A stretch of 64,000 bases of DNA from NCBI RefSeq assembly GCF_900106805.1, contig NZ_FNNP01000001.1, positions 1,762,496 through 1,826,495 on the forward strand. Reading direction: 5' to 3'. Source of the stretch: Ruegeria halocynthiae (lineage in GTDB: Bacteria > Pseudomonadota > Alphaproteobacteria > Rhodobacterales > Rhodobacteraceae). Positions 34,641 through 44,337 of this stretch are shown one piece after another (the first letter of the stretch is position 1; every line of letters starts with the position of its first letter). Position numbers and translations under genes: made by a program. The notes beneath the pieces are model-generated. The model did not search any database and was not told where the DNA came from. It was given only the letters and a program-made list of their open reading frames with translations.

Positions 34641-35954
34641 CTACCCCGGATTGCGCTGAGACCGCAGTTTGGCAAAATACTCCAACCGCTTTTTCAGCTC
34701 GCGTTCAAACCCGCGCTCGACCGGCTGATAGAGAACCGGTCGTTCCATATCATCGGGGAAATAGTTCTGGCCCGAAAACCCATCCTCGGCATCGTGGTCA
34801 TAGGCGTAACCTGCCCCATAACCCTGATCTTTCATCAGCGATGTCGGTGCGTTAAGGATATGCTTGGGCGGTGGTTCGCTGCCCGATTGCTTGGCCAGCC
34901 GCATAGCGGCTCTATACCCCACATAGGCCCCGTTCGATTTCGGAGCGAGCGCCAGATAGACCAGCGCCTGTGCCAGCGCCAATTCACCCTCGGGCGAGCC
35001 CAGCCTTTCGTAGGTTTCCCAGCTATGCAGACAGATCGACTGCGCCTGCGGATCAGCCAAGCCGATATCTTCAACCGCCATCCGTGTGATCCTGCGCGCC
35101 AGATAACGCGGGTCTTCGCCGCCGGTCAGCATTCGCGCAAACCAATAGAGCGCCGCGTCCGGGTCTGACCCACGCACGGATTTGTGCAGTGCCGAAATTA
35201 GGTTGTAGTGCTCATCCCCTGACTTATCGTACTTCGCTGCCCGCCGCATCAGGCGCGTCGACAATGCATCGGAATCCAGAGGTGCATCCACCTTCCAGGC
35301 GGCAACCTGCTCGATCAGATTCAACAACGCCCGCCCATCCCCATCTGCCATCTCTTGCAACGCTTCGCGGGCCGCAGGGATCAGGGGCAAAGCTCGGCCC
35401 ATCTCTTTCTCGGCGCGCTGAGTCAGGCGCTCAAGATCGGCAAGGCTGAGACGTTCAAGAACCAGTACCTGAGACCGACTGAGCAGCGCCGCGTTAAGCT
35501 CGAATGACGGGTTTTCGGTGGTTGCACCAACCAGCAGGATTGTGCCGTCTTCCATATGCGGCAGAAACCCGTCCTGTTGTGCTTTGTTGAAACGATGGAT
35601 TTCGTCAACGAACAGCAAGGTGCCCTGCCCGTTCTGACGACGGATTTTGGCAGCCTCAAACACCTTCTTTAAATCCGGGACGCCGGTGAAAATCGCGCTG
35701 ATCTGTACGAAATGCAGATCGGTTTCCTGCGCCAGCAATCGGGCAATCGTTGTTTTTCCAACGCCGGGCGGACCCCAAAAGATCAGGCTGGACAGGCTGC
35801 CCGAAGCCAGCATCACACCCAAGGGCGCATCCGGCCCCAACACCTGCTCTTGCCCGATTACCTCGGGCAAGGATTGCGGACGCAGCCGGTCCGCCAGCGG
35901 CCTGTGCGGTGCGGTCGCTGGCTCGGTGGACCCGGTATCGAACAGATCACTCAC
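34641..35954 (-). CDS. rarA: Replication-associated recombination ATPase RarA (MgsA)
   Basis: A protein of 437 residues of the AAA+ clamp-loader family. Walker A 'WGPPGVGKTTIARL' (about 59-72), Walker B 'LLFVDEIHRFNKAQQDGFLP', sensor 'ATTENPSFELN', and the helical C-terminal domain 'SALHKSVRGSDPDAALYWFARML', 'AEDGFSGQNYFPD'. RarA acts at stalled replication forks. It starts three bases after degQ and is probably cotranscribed with it. This degQ-rarA link occurs in related genomes. Confidence 0.95.
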   Translation of the reverse strand: MSDLFDTGSTEPATAPHRPLADRLRPQSLPEVIGQEQVLGPDAPLGVMLASGSLSSLIFWGPPGVGKTTIARLLAQETDLHFVQISAIFTGVPDLKKVFEAAKIRRQNGQGTLLFVDEIHRFNKAQQDGFLPHMEDGTILLVGATTENPSFELNAALLSRSQVLVLERLSLADLERLTQRAEKEMGRALPLIPAAREALQEMADGDGRALLNLIEQVAAWKVDAPLDSDALSTRLMRRAAKYDKSGDEHYNLISALHKSVRGSDPDAALYWFARMLTGGEDPRYLARRITRMAVEDIGLADPQAQSICLHSWETYERLGSPEGELALAQALVYLALAPKSNGAYVGYRAAMRLAKQSGSEPPPKHILNAPTSLMKDQGYGAGYAYDHDAEDGFSGQNYFPDDMERPVLYQPVERGFERELKKRLEYFAKLRSQRNPG

Positions 35955-35957
35955 GGG

Positions 35958-37343
35958 TCACAGCCTGAATCGCAATGAGATTGAACGACCTCCACGCTCA
36001 ATCTCGACTCGGACCCGGCGCCCAGGGTCGGTCAGGGCCTGGACGACATCAGCGGGAGCGGCGATTGTACCGCCGTTGATTCCGTCTAAAACATCACCTG
36101 CGCGCAATCCTGCCCGAGCGCCGTATGGGCCGGGATCTATCACAACAACGCCGGTCTGGGACAGTGGCAAACGATGCCGCACGATGACCGCTGGATTGAC
36201 CCCGGACACCACCATGCCGGGCAGCGCCGTATCCTCACCCAATGTGGTTTCATCGGCAGCAGGTATTTCGGGCGCTTTGATCAGCGCAATCTCGATGTCC
36301 GCGCGACCCTCGCCCCGCATCCGGGTCAGGACCGACTTGCCGCCCACTCCGGCAATCGCCATGCGAAACTTCATCTCGGCCGGGGAATTCACCTCGTCCC
36401 CATCAACATGGGTGACCACATCACCAACCCGCAGGCCCGCCTCGGCCAGCGGGCTCAGCACATGCAGGTCGGATATTACAACACCCAGTGGGACAACCAA
36501 ACCCAGAGATTCAGCGATATCCGCGCTCATGTGCTGTCCGGCCATGCCTGCCCAGGGGCTGATAAAGCTGTCATTGCCTGCCTGCGCTTGCCGCAGGAAC
36601 TCGGCTACAAGATTGGCCGGGATAGCGAAGCCGATCCCGTTCGACCCACCGGAACGTGTCAGGATCGAGGTGTTGATGCCGATCAGATCACCATTGACGT
36701 CAATCAGCGCGCCGCCCGAATTGCCGGGATTGATTGCCGCATCCGTCTGAATGAAATACCCCCGCGCATTGCCCGTGGCTGTTCCAGTCCGCGCAAGCCC
36801 CGAGATGATGCCCGACGATACCGTCTGCCCCACACCAAACGGATTGCCGATGGCAAGGGTCAGTTCCCCCACCTCGACCTGATCAGAATCGCGCAACCGC
36901 AGAAAAGGCAATTCGCTTGCCTCGTTGAGCCTCAGGATCGCAATATCGCTTTCCTTGTCTCCCAAGACCACGGTGGCCGAATACTCCCGCCGGTCGGTTG
37001 TCACCACCTGGATCTCGGTTGCCGATCCAACAACATGGTAGTTTGAGACCACATAGCCATCCGCAGACAGGATGACGCCGGATCCCAGAGAATTCTGAAC
37101 CCGGGGACGAGGATCACTAAATCCGCGGCCAAAGAAATCCTGAAAGAATGGGTCGGAAAAAAATGGGTTGGCCCGCCCTTGCCGAACGATCTTGGCATAG
37201 ATGTTCACCACCGCCGGAGCAGCCTGCTTGACGACCGGGGCGAACCCAAGGCTGATTTCGGCCTGGTTTTTCGGAACATGCGTTTCCGCGGCGGCTGGCA
37301 CCGTGCCCATCAGCAAGACAATGGAACACATAATTCTCAGCAT
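35958..37343 (-). CDS. degQ: Periplasmic HtrA/Do-like serine protease
   Basis: About 461 residues from 'MLRIMCSIVLLMGTVPAAAETHV', a Sec signal peptide. The trypsin-like domain has the triad His in 'VSNYHVVG', Asp in 'ESDIAILRL' and Ser in 'INPGNSGGALIDV'; two PDZ domains follow ('GVVISDLHVLSPLAEAGLRVGDVV', 'TGVVVIDPGPYGARAGLRAGDVLD'). GGAGGG lies before the ATG at 37343, so a longer frame from 37427 is unlikely. It degrades or refolds damaged envelope proteins. It overlaps in direction with rarA and is divergent from budA. Confidence 0.93.
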   Translation of the reverse strand: MLRIMCSIVLLMGTVPAAAETHVPKNQAEISLGFAPVVKQAAPAVVNIYAKIVRQGRANPFFSDPFFQDFFGRGFSDPRPRVQNSLGSGVILSADGYVVSNYHVVGSATEIQVVTTDRREYSATVVLGDKESDIAILRLNEASELPFLRLRDSDQVEVGELTLAIGNPFGVGQTVSSGIISGLARTGTATGNARGYFIQTDAAINPGNSGGALIDVNGDLIGINTSILTRSGGSNGIGFAIPANLVAEFLRQAQAGNDSFISPWAGMAGQHMSADIAESLGLVVPLGVVISDLHVLSPLAEAGLRVGDVVTHVDGDEVNSPAEMKFRMAIAGVGGKSVLTRMRGEGRADIEIALIKAPEIPAADETTLGEDTALPGMVVSGVNPAVIVRHRLPLSQTGVVVIDPGPYGARAGLRAGDVLDGINGGTIAAPADVVQALTDPGRRVRVEIERGGRSISLRFRL

Positions 37344-37488
37344 AGTCGACCCTCCGGAAACACTGCCCATCGGATATGCGGGGCAGATAGCGGGAATGCA
37401 AGTGGCTTGGGGCCTTGGCCAATTCACTTACTGAAGGCACATGAGGATATACTGAATGCAGGGTATTAAACACCGAAGGAGAACGAAC

Positions 37489-38277
37489 ATGCATCCGGAT
37501 CGGGAACTGACCTTTGCGACGGCCCTTGCTTCTCATCATCGGAAGCAGCATTTCAGCCCAGACGAGCACGCGCACGAGTATTACCAGACCTCCTTACTGA
37601 GCGCGATCATGCAGGGTGTCTATGATGGGACCGTTTCCATCGGGCAATTACTGAAACACGGAGATTTCGGTCTGGGTACATTCAATGCGCTGGACGGAGA
37701 AATGGTGGTTCTGGACGGCGTTGCTTATCGCCTCGACGGGGAAGGTAAGGCCTCGGTTTCAAGTGACAGCGCGCTGACACCTTATGCTGCTGTCATCAAT
37801 TTCGAACCGACTGTTTCCCTGCCCTTGGGTGCGCCAGTAGACAAAGAAGCCTTTGAGGATGAACTGGATGCCATGGCCGAGGCGAAAAACCTGTTCTATG
37901 CGGTGCGCTTTACAGGCTTGATCAAGTACATCAAGTATCGAAACGTCCTGCGGCAAGATCGGCCCTACAAACCCTTGTTAGAAGTTGTAAAGACGCAGGC
38001 CGAGTTTGAGCTGGGTTATGTCACAGGCACAATTCTAGGCTTCCGCTGCCCTGACTACGCGGTAGGCATAGGCGTTCCGGGATATCACCTGCATTTCATC
38101 TCAGAGGATCGCACCAAGGGTGGCCATGTTCTGGACTACGTCCTGTCCCACGGGCAGATCAAAATTGATCACACTTCATCTCTGTATCTGGAGCTGCCGG
38201 AGACACAGGATTTCTCTGACGCCAATCTTTCGGCAGGTGCGTCAACGGATAGCATTCTGAAAGCCGAAAGCAACTAG
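37489..38277 (+). CDS. budA: Alpha-acetolactate decarboxylase
   Basis: A protein of 262 residues. The family core is clear: 'YQTSLLSAIMQGVYDGTVSIGQLLKHGDFGLGTFNALDGEMVVLDG' at the N terminus, Arg in 'RFTG', and the zinc-binding 'GYHLHFISEDRTKGGHVLDY' with three His. It converts acetolactate to (R)-acetoin. GAAGGAGA lies eight bases before the ATG at 37489. No acetolactate synthase (alsS/budB) or acetoin reductase lies nearby, so it may use acetolactate from branched-chain amino-acid synthesis. It is divergent from degQ and ends at a bidirectional terminator. Confidence 0.95.
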   Translation: MHPDRELTFATALASHHRKQHFSPDEHAHEYYQTSLLSAIMQGVYDGTVSIGQLLKHGDFGLGTFNALDGEMVVLDGVAYRLDGEGKASVSSDSALTPYAAVINFEPTVSLPLGAPVDKEAFEDELDAMAEAKNLFYAVRFTGLIKYIKYRNVLRQDRPYKPLLEVVKTQAEFELGYVTGTILGFRCPDYAVGIGVPGYHLHFISEDRTKGGHVLDYVLSHGQIKIDHTSSLYLELPETQDFSDANLSAGASTDSILKAESN

Positions 38278-38318
38278 GTTCCGACTCATTCCAGTCTTTC
38301 ACAGAGCGCAAAAGAAAA

Positions 38319-38341
38319 CCCCCGCGTCCGGGACGCGGGGG
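38319..38341. terminator. Bidirectional terminator between budA and rplQ
   Basis: CCCCCGCGTCC (38319-38329) and GGACGCGGGGG (38331-38341) form an 11-base stem. The minus strand is followed by TTTTCTTTT and ends the alpha operon after rplQ; the plus strand ends budA. Confidence 0.9.
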
Positions 38342-38365
38342 CCAAAATCAGAAAGCGGCGCTTTC

Positions 38366-38788
38366 TTATTCCTCGTCTGCAGCCTCTTCGGCGACGACGC
38401 GGGCTTTATCAGCCGCGCCTTTGGCGTCCAGATCGCGGTCAACGAATTCGATGATCGCCATCGGGGCCATGTCGCCATAGCGGAAACCCGCTTTCAGGAT
38501 GCGGACATAACCGCCCTGACGCTCGGCATAACGGGGGCCCAGGATTTCGAACAGCTTTGCGACGTCTTTGTCTTCTTTCAGCTGCGAAGCGGCCTGACGA
38601 CGGGCGTGCAGGTCGCCGCGCTTGCCCAGAGTGACCAGCTTTTCGATGATCGGGCGCAGTTCTTTTGCCTTGGGCAAAGTTGTTTTGATCTGCTCATGTT
38701 CGATGAGCGAGCCTGCCATGTTCGCAAACAGAGCTTTACGGTGCTCATGAGTACGGTTCAGGCGGCGGTAACCACGTGCGTGACGCAT
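38366..38788 (-). CDS. rplQ: 50S ribosomal protein L17
   Basis: A protein of 140 residues beginning '[20 protein letters not shown]', the standard L17 start, with an acidic tail ending in 'EEAADEE' that some alphaproteobacteria carry. It is the last gene of the alpha operon (rpsM-rpsK-rpoA-rplQ) and is followed 24 bases later by a terminator. L17 surrounds the polypeptide exit tunnel. Confidence 0.97.
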   Translation of the reverse strand: MRHARGYRRLNRTHEHRKALFANMAGSLIEHEQIKTTLPKAKELRPIIEKLVTLGKRGDLHARRQAASQLKEDKDVAKLFEILGPRYAERQGGYVRILKAGFRYGDMAPMAIIEFVDRDLDAKGAADKARVVAEEAADEE

Positions 38789-38906
38789 TTTCTAGTTCCT
38801 TCTTCAGCGTTTTGCTTTGTCTGGCCAGCGATGCGTGTCACCGGCTCTCCTTGGGGCATGATCGCCCTTACATTCCCCGGCAGCCCGGGCATTGGGGAAG
38901 ACGCGC

Positions 38907-39923
38907 TTAAAACGCGTCTTCGAATTTCTTCGCCAGATCTTCGATATTGTCGGGCGGCCAGTCCTCGACATCCATGCCGAGGTGCAGACCCATTCCGGAC
39001 AGCACTTCTTTGATCTCGTTCAGCGACTTGCGGCCGAAGTTCGGGGTGCGCAGCATCTCGGCTTCGGTCTTCTGGATCAGATCGCCGATGTAAACGATGT
39101 TGTCGTTCTTCAGGCAATTTGCCGAACGGACCGACAGTTCCAGCTCGTCCACTTTCTTCAGCAGCAGCGGGTTGAATTCCAGACCATCGTCTTCGTCCTG
39201 ACGGCCAGCCGATTCCGGCTCGTCGAAGTTGACGAAGATCGACAGCTGATCCTGCAGGATACGTGCGGCGAAGGCCAGCGCGTCTTCCGGCGTGATCGAA
39301 CCGTCGGTGTCGATCTTCAGGGTCAGTTTGTCATAGTCCAGAACCTGACCTTCACGGGTCGGCTGAACGTCATAGGCAACCTTTTTGACCGGCGAATAGA
39401 TCGCATCGATCGGGATCAGGCCGATGGGCGCATCTTCGGGCTTGTTCTTTTCAGCCGAGACGTAACCCTTGCCGGTGTTGACGGTCAGTTCCATGAACAG
39501 GTCGGCGCCATCGTCGAGGTGACAGATAACGTGATCGCGGTTCAGAACCTCGATACCGGCGCTTTCGCTGATGTCGCCTGCGGTGACAACTGCGGGGCCT
39601 TTGGCATTGATCGACAGGCGCTTGGGCCCTTCGACTTCCATGCGCAGCGACACACCTTTGAGGTTCAGGATGATGTCGGTGACGTCCTCACGAACGCCCG
39701 CAACCGAGCTGAACTCGTGCAATACGTTGTCGATCTGAACGCTGGTGATGGCCGCGCCTTGCAGCGAGCTCATCAGAACGCGGCGCAGCGCGTTGCCCAG
39801 AGTCAGACCAAAGCCACGTTCCAGCGGCTCGGCGACCAGAGTGGCCTGACGCGCGGGATCGTTGCCCGGCTTGCCGTCAAGTTGGGTCGGCTTGATCAAT
39901 TCTGCCCAATTCTTATGGATCAT
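38907..39923 (-). CDS. rpoA: DNA-directed RNA polymerase alpha subunit
   Basis: A protein of 338 residues starting '[14 protein letters not shown]'. The N-terminal dimerisation domain has '[19 protein letters not shown]', and the C-terminal alpha-CTD carries the two helix-hairpin-helix-like segments '[22 protein letters not shown]' and '[23 protein letters not shown]' that bind UP elements and activators. ATG at 39923 fits the family; the frame extends to 39962. It is part of the alpha operon, 115 bases after rpsK. Confidence 0.98.
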   Translation of the reverse strand: MIHKNWAELIKPTQLDGKPGNDPARQATLVAEPLERGFGLTLGNALRRVLMSSLQGAAITSVQIDNVLHEFSSVAGVREDVTDIILNLKGVSLRMEVEGPKRLSINAKGPAVVTAGDISESAGIEVLNRDHVICHLDDGADLFMELTVNTGKGYVSAEKNKPEDAPIGLIPIDAIYSPVKKVAYDVQPTREGQVLDYDKLTLKIDTDGSITPEDALAFAARILQDQLSIFVNFDEPESAGRQDEDDGLEFNPLLLKKVDELELSVRSANCLKNDNIVYIGDLIQKTEAEMLRTPNFGRKSLNEIKEVLSGMGLHLGMDVEDWPPDNIEDLAKKFEDAF

Positions 39924-39993
39924 GTAATCCCTCCATTCCTGTCCGCGCCCCATGACCAACAAGGTGCAGACGCCCGAGGTTCAAAATGACGTG

Positions 39994-40022
39994 CTGGGGC
40001 CGTGCGAAAACGCGGGCCCCAG
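39994..40022. repeat. Intercistronic hairpin between rpsK and rpoA
   Basis: CTGGGGCC (39994-40001) and GGCCCCAG (40015-40022) are perfectly complementary, with a further short pair inside. No T run follows on the minus strand, so it is probably an mRNA processing, stabilising or translational control element instead of a terminator. Confidence 0.5.
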
Positions 40023-40038
40023 CTCAATTCAATATCGC

Positions 40039-40428
40039 TTAGACGCGACGACGCTTCGGCGGGCGGCAACCGTTGTGAGCGATCGGCGTCACGTCGCGGA
40101 TCGACGTGATGTTGAAGCCCACTGCAGCCAGCGCGCGCAGAGCCGATTCACGACCCGAACCGGGGCCCTGAACTTCGACTTCGAGCGTCTTGACGCCGTG
40201 ATCCTGCGCCTTCTTGCCTGCGTCTTCTGCAGCCATCTGAGCGGCGTAGGGTGTCGATTTACGCGACCCTTTGAAACCCATGGTCCCAGCCGACGACCAT
40301 GCAATGGCGTTGCCCTGCACGTCCGAGATCAGGATCTTGGTGTTGTTGAAGGTCGAATTCACATGGGCGACGCCCGATGCGATATTCTTGCGCTCTTTTT
40401 TCTTGGTACGAGTCTTTTCGCGTGCCAT
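40039..40428 (-). CDS. rpsK: 30S ribosomal protein S11
   Basis: A protein of 129 residues beginning with the basic '[24 protein letters not shown]' and ending '[16 protein letters not shown]', exactly the S11 C terminus. S11 lies on the platform of the small subunit and helps hold mRNA. It lies 14 bases after rpsM. Confidence 0.98.
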   Translation of the reverse strand: MAREKTRTKKKERKNIASGVAHVNSTFNNTKILISDVQGNAIAWSSAGTMGFKGSRKSTPYAAQMAAEDAGKKAQDHGVKTLEVEVQGPGSGRESALRALAAVGFNITSIRDVTPIAHNGCRPPKRRRV

Positions 40429-40442
40429 CAGTCAGACCCCCC

Positions 40443-40811
40443 TTATTTCTTCTTACCAGCAATGGCCTTTGCGGGGCCTTTGCGAGTACGAGCGTTGGTG
40501 TGAGTACGTTGACCGCGAACGGGCAGGTTACGACGATGGCGCAGACCGCGATAGCAGCCCAGATCCATCAGGCGCTTGACGTTCATCTGAACTTCACGAC
40601 GCAGGTCACCTTCAACGGTGAAGTTTGCATCAATGTGCTCGCGGATGGCCAGAACTTCGGCGTCGGACAGCTCATTAACGCGACGGTGCGCTTCAATGCC
40701 TACGGCTTCGCAGATCGCCTGCGCCGAGGTGTTTCCTATACCGGTGATATATGTGAGGGCGATTGGTACCCGCTTTGCAGTCGGGATGTTTACGCCGGCA
40801 ATACGTGCCAC
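40443..40811 (-). CDS. rpsM: 30S ribosomal protein S13
   Basis: A protein of 122 residues '[25 protein letters not shown]...' with the '[24 protein letters not shown]' tail. It starts with GTG at 40811, not ATG. S13 contacts the large subunit and the P-site tRNA. It is the first gene of the alpha segment; an upstream hairpin lies at 40834-40859. rpmJ, often found between secY/adk and rpsM, is absent. Confidence 0.97.
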   Translation of the reverse strand: MARIAGVNIPTAKRVPIALTYITGIGNTSAQAICEAVGIEAHRRVNELSDAEVLAIREHIDANFTVEGDLRREVQMNVKRLMDLGCYRGLRHRRNLPVRGQRTHTNARTRKGPAKAIAGKKK

Positions 40812-40833
40812 GTGTCACTTTCCTTTTTGTTGC

Positions 40834-40859
40834 GGTTCCGTAGCTCCGGAACCTTTTTT
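40834..40859 (+). terminator. Terminator-like hairpin in the adk-rpsM gap, plus-strand orientation
   Basis: GGTTCCG (40834-40840) and CGGAACC (40847-40853) with a six-base loop, followed by TTTTTT on the plus strand. There is no plus-strand gene to terminate here, so it would stop antisense transcripts; on the minus strand the hairpin lies 22 bases before the rpsM start, where it may affect translation. Confidence 0.5.
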
Positions 40860-41011
40860 CACAACACTTGACCGTGGCAGTGACGCCAGAGGGCCCAGTA
40901 TTATTCGAGGTGGTCGGGGCATTTGGGACGAATCCCGCATGCGATCTTGATTCCCTTCAGGGATGGGGGTCGATATGGGCTTTTGGCAGTGCCGTCAAGC
41001 CCATTTTAGGC

Positions 41012-41656
41012 TCAGCCAAGAACAGCCTCAATCGACGCTGTTACTTCGCCGATATCTGACAGCCCGTTTACGGGGCGCAGATCGCCTTTGGCGTAGTAAT
41101 AGCCGATTAGCGGGGAGGTCTTTTTGTAATATTCCATTAGACGCGTGCGCAGGCTGTCTTCGTTGTCGTCGGCGCGGCGGGTGAATTCTTTCTGCTCGCC
41201 GCAATTGGTGCAGACACCATCGGCGGGGATCGGCTTTGTCTTGTCGTTATAGACCTCACCACAGCCCGAACAGGTCGAGCGTGCGGTGATCCGATCCACC
41301 AGAGCGTCGTCGTCTACGCGCATCTCGATCACGGTGTGCAGCGACTGGCCCAGCTTGGTCAGCAGGGCCGCCAGAGCATCGGCTTGCGCCAATGTGCGGG
41401 GGAAGCCGTCAAAGATGAAACCTGCGCCTTTTTCGGTGGTCAGCTTCTCTTCGATCAGGCCGATTACGATCTCGTCGGTGACAAGCTTGCCCGCGTCCAT
41501 GATGGCCGCAACCTTCTTGCCCATCTCTGTGCCACTGGTCCGCGCTTCGCGCAGCATGTCACCTGTGCTCAGCTGGATCATACCGCGGGTTTCAACCAAG
41601 TGACGCGCCTGCGTGCCTTTGCCTGCCCCCGGGGGGCCCAGAAGAATGATGTTCAT
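41012..41656 (-). CDS. adk: Adenylate kinase (zinc-lid type)
   Basis: A protein of 214 residues. P-loop '[12 protein letters not shown]' (6-17), 'STGDMLREA', '[13 protein letters not shown]', and a LID domain with two C-x2-C pairs ('CSGCGEVYN', '[10 protein letters not shown]'), the Zn-binding form. It interconverts ATP, ADP and AMP. Its ATG overlaps the secY stop by four bases, as is usual for the secY-adk pair. Confidence 0.97.
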   Translation of the reverse strand: MNIILLGPPGAGKGTQARHLVETRGMIQLSTGDMLREARTSGTEMGKKVAAIMDAGKLVTDEIVIGLIEEKLTTEKGAGFIFDGFPRTLAQADALAALLTKLGQSLHTVIEMRVDDDALVDRITARSTCSGCGEVYNDKTKPIPADGVCTNCGEQKEFTRRADDNEDSLRTRLMEYYKKTSPLIGYYYAKGDLRPVNGLSDIGEVTASIEAVLG

Positions 41657-43017
41657 CGACGAGCAGCTCCCTTTCTGCCGCGTTTCTTGCTTTTGCCGCG
41701 CAGCTGGGACTTTTCAATCAGCCCTTCGTATTGATGCGCCAGCAAATGGCTCTGGACCTGTTGGATCGTGTCCATGGTCACCGAGACAATAATCAGAACC
41801 GAGGTACCGCCGAAATAGAACGGAATGGCAAACTGACCGCGCAGGATCTCCGGCAACAGGCAGACAGCCGCCAGATAGGCCGAACCCAGAACCAGCACAC
41901 GGTTGACCACGTATTCCAGATACTCGGCGGTTTTCTTGCCGGGACGGATGCCAGGCACAAAGCCGTTTTGCTTTTTCAGGTTGTCCGCCACATCGTCCGG
42001 CTTGAACGATACGTTGAACGTGTAGAAATAGGCAAAGAACACGATCATCGAGGCGAAGAACAGCAGATAGAGCGGCTGTCCGGGGCCGAAGTTGGCCAGC
42101 AGCCAAGACATAACCGGCCCGTTGGTCGCGCCCGACGAGAAGGTCGAGATCGTCACCGGCAGCAACAGCAATGAGCTGGCAAAGATCGCCGGGATCACGC
42201 CCGCCGGGTTCACCTTAACCGGAAGATGACTAGAGCCGCCTTCGTAGACTTTCATACCGGCCTGACGGCGCGGATACTGAATATGGATCTTGCGCAGGGC
42301 ACGTTCCATGAACACCACGAAGGTGATCACGGCGATGACCATGGCAATCACACCAACGATCACGGCAGGGCTGATCGCGCCGCTGCGTCCGCTGGCAAAA
42401 AACTGAGCCATAGCGGCCGGAACCTCGGCAATGATACCAACGAAAATGATCAGCGAGATGCCGTTGCCAATGCCGCGTGCGGTGATCTGCTCACCCAGCC
42501 ACATCAGGAACATGGTGCCGCCAACCAGCGTGATCATGGTCGACATGCGGAAGTACAAGCCAGGATCAGTCGCCAGATCACCCGATTCCAACGACACGGC
42601 CAGAGCATAGGCCTGAACAGTCGCCAGAGCCACGGTGCCGAAACGGGTGTACTGGTTGATCTTCTTGCGCCCCTGCTCGCCCTCTTTCTTGAGCTGTTCA
42701 AGCGCGGGAACCATCGATGTCAGCAGCTGTACGATGATCGAGGCCGAGATATAGGGCATGATGCCGAGGGCAAAGATACCCATCCGCCCCAGCGCCCCGC
42801 CGGTGAACATCGAAATCATGCCGCCGATGCCCTGCCCCGCCTGCTCCATGAACTCGCGCAGCGCTTGTCCGTCAATCCCTGGCACCGGAATGAAGGTGCC
42901 CAGGCGATAGACGATCAGCAATGCAAGCGTGAACAGGATGCGGTTGCGCAGATCGGTGGCTTTACCAAGGGCAGCCCAGCTTGTGTTGGCTGCCATTTGT
43001 TCTGCTGCTGATACCAT
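41653..43017 (-). CDS. secY: Preprotein translocase subunit SecY
   Basis: A protein of 454 residues with ten membrane helices. Landmarks: '[19 protein letters not shown]' (plug region), '[16 protein letters not shown]', '[21 protein letters not shown]', and '[18 protein letters not shown]'. It is the central channel for protein export and membrane insertion. The gene follows rplO after 109 bases and overlaps adk. The C-terminal tail is Lys/Arg-rich. Confidence 0.98.
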   Translation of the reverse strand: MVSAAEQMAANTSWAALGKATDLRNRILFTLALLIVYRLGTFIPVPGIDGQALREFMEQAGQGIGGMISMFTGGALGRMGIFALGIMPYISASIIVQLLTSMVPALEQLKKEGEQGRKKINQYTRFGTVALATVQAYALAVSLESGDLATDPGLYFRMSTMITLVGGTMFLMWLGEQITARGIGNGISLIIFVGIIAEVPAAMAQFFASGRSGAISPAVIVGVIAMVIAVITFVVFMERALRKIHIQYPRRQAGMKVYEGGSSHLPVKVNPAGVIPAIFASSLLLLPVTISTFSSGATNGPVMSWLLANFGPGQPLYLLFFASMIVFFAYFYTFNVSFKPDDVADNLKKQNGFVPGIRPGKKTAEYLEYVVNRVLVLGSAYLAAVCLLPEILRGQFAIPFYFGGTSVLIIVSVTMDTIQQVQSHLLAHQYEGLIEKSQLRGKSKKRGRKGAARR

Positions 43018-43126
43018 AAATCGGTCTCTCTTATGAAAACACCGCCCGGAACCGTTTTCCGGCTCGGGCGGCGTCTTGGAAAACTCTGAGGTCTATGTAA
43101 GCGGGTCTTGGCCCGCTCACAAGCGC

Positions 43127-43600
43127 TTACTCTGCCGCAGCAGCTTTTGTGACCGTAAGTGAGCCGCCCGCTTTCTCAACCGCCTCAACAGCAGCTTTCG
43201 AAGCACCGGTAACTTCCAGATTCACTTTGGCGCTAATCTCGCCTTTGGCTAGCACGCGGACACCATCCAGCTTGCGACGAACCAGACCGGAGGCAACTAG
43301 TGCATCCTCGGTGATCGCTGCTTTGGCGTCCAGCTTGCCGGCGTCGACGAATTTCTGGATCAGGCCCAGGTTGATAACGGCAAATGCTTTGCGGTTCGGC
43401 TTGTTGAAGCCACGCTTGGGCAGGCGCTGGTACAGTGGCATCTGGCCACCTTCGTAGCCATTGATCGCCACACCCGAACGGGATTTCTGGCCTTTGATAC
43501 CACGGCCACCCATTTTACCTTTGCCGGAACCGGGACCACGGCCAACGCGGGTTCGTTTCGGTGTGGCGCCTGGGTTATCGCGCAATTCGTTCAGTTTCAT
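43127..43600 (-). CDS. rplO: 50S ribosomal protein L15
   Basis: A protein of 157 residues: '[43 protein letters not shown]' with the Gly-rich N-terminal extension that penetrates rRNA. In most bacteria it follows rpmD directly; here rpmD ends 4.4 kb upstream, so this gene must have its own promoter. The 3' neighbour is secY. Confidence 0.97.
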   Translation of the reverse strand: MKLNELRDNPGATPKRTRVGRGPGSGKGKMGGRGIKGQKSRSGVAINGYEGGQMPLYQRLPKRGFNKPNRKAFAVINLGLIQKFVDAGKLDAKAAITEDALVASGLVRRKLDGVRVLAKGEISAKVNLEVTGASKAAVEAVEKAGGSLTVTKAAAAE

Positions 43601-43755
43601 ATCGCTTCTCCTTCGCCGGAAGTGACCCCGAAGCGTGATGGGTCAGACACGGCATTTCTTGGTTTTGATTCTCGTGGGCGCATTGCCACCGGAGCGCTGT
43701 ACAGCGTTGCGCATTCAGTTGCAAGGTTTGTTGTCGCACCCAACCCATAACGAAA

Positions 43756-43778
43756 AGAGGCGCCCGAATGGCGCCTCT
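43756..43778 (-). terminator. Terminator after the DUF1127 gene
   Basis: AGAGGCGCC (43756-43764) and GGCGCCTCT (43770-43778) form a nine-base stem with a five-base loop. On the minus strand it is followed by TTTTCG. It isolates the inserted genes from the rplO-secY-adk segment. Confidence 0.85.
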
Positions 43779-43799
43779 CTTTTGGTGAGTGGTAGGGTG

Positions 43800-44015
43800 T
43801 TACGAACAGTACGCGTGCTCACGCGCGATATCAGCGATGTCGCAGCGGCGCAGACCGATATCATCCAGCTCGCGATTGCTCAGACGCTGGAGCTCGGTGA
43901 AGGTGCGGTTATACTCGTTCGCCCGGGCGCGGTTTTCTTTTACGCGCTCGATAAAATTCGCAATATGTGCGGTCAGGTTGAAGCCGCCATGTGTCAGTGT
44001 TGCTGTATGTGCCAT
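43800..44015 (-). CDS. DUF1127 small basic protein (YjiS-like)
   Basis: A protein of 71 residues. The C-terminal half 'NRTFTELQRLSNRELDDIGLRRCDIADIARE' is the DUF1127 signature. In related species such short Arg-rich proteins bind RNA or regulators and affect phosphate, stress or sRNA turnover. It is the last gene of the insertion between rpmD and rplO and has its own terminator. Paralogues are usual in Rhodobacterales. Confidence 0.9.
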   Translation of the reverse strand: MAHTATLTHGGFNLTAHIANFIERVKENRARANEYNRTFTELQRLSNRELDDIGLRRCDIADIAREHAYCS

Positions 44016-44337
44016 ATCTTAATTCCTTTCGAATGTCGGGGCGTATTCCCCGATGTCACTTGTTTGTTCCTGTCTTGGACAAGGTTGAGATAGGCGCAGT
44101 CGGTACCGCTAACAACGCTAATTATGGTCTAGCCGATATGCATTTGGGGAATAGCAGTTCAAAGCCCGAATTTGACCAGGAGCGTAACCGAAAGCGTTAG
44201 GCGAAACCCAGAAAACCTGGGGATCCCGGGGAAGAACGCACGCGGCAGCGCCCTGAAAGTGTAGACCCCATACCATGGCACCTGCAGTAAGGGTGCCTGC
44301 CCATACACCCACTCAGACATAGGTCTTGGCCCGAAAT
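44016..44337. other. Gap between the RNA helicase and DUF1127 gene
   Basis: The stretch of 322 bases presumably holds the DUF1127 promoter and the 3' end of the helicase transcript. I find no additional gene, RNA or clear repeat. The direct lead-in to DUF1127 has a purine-rich ribosome-binding site. Confidence 0.5.
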
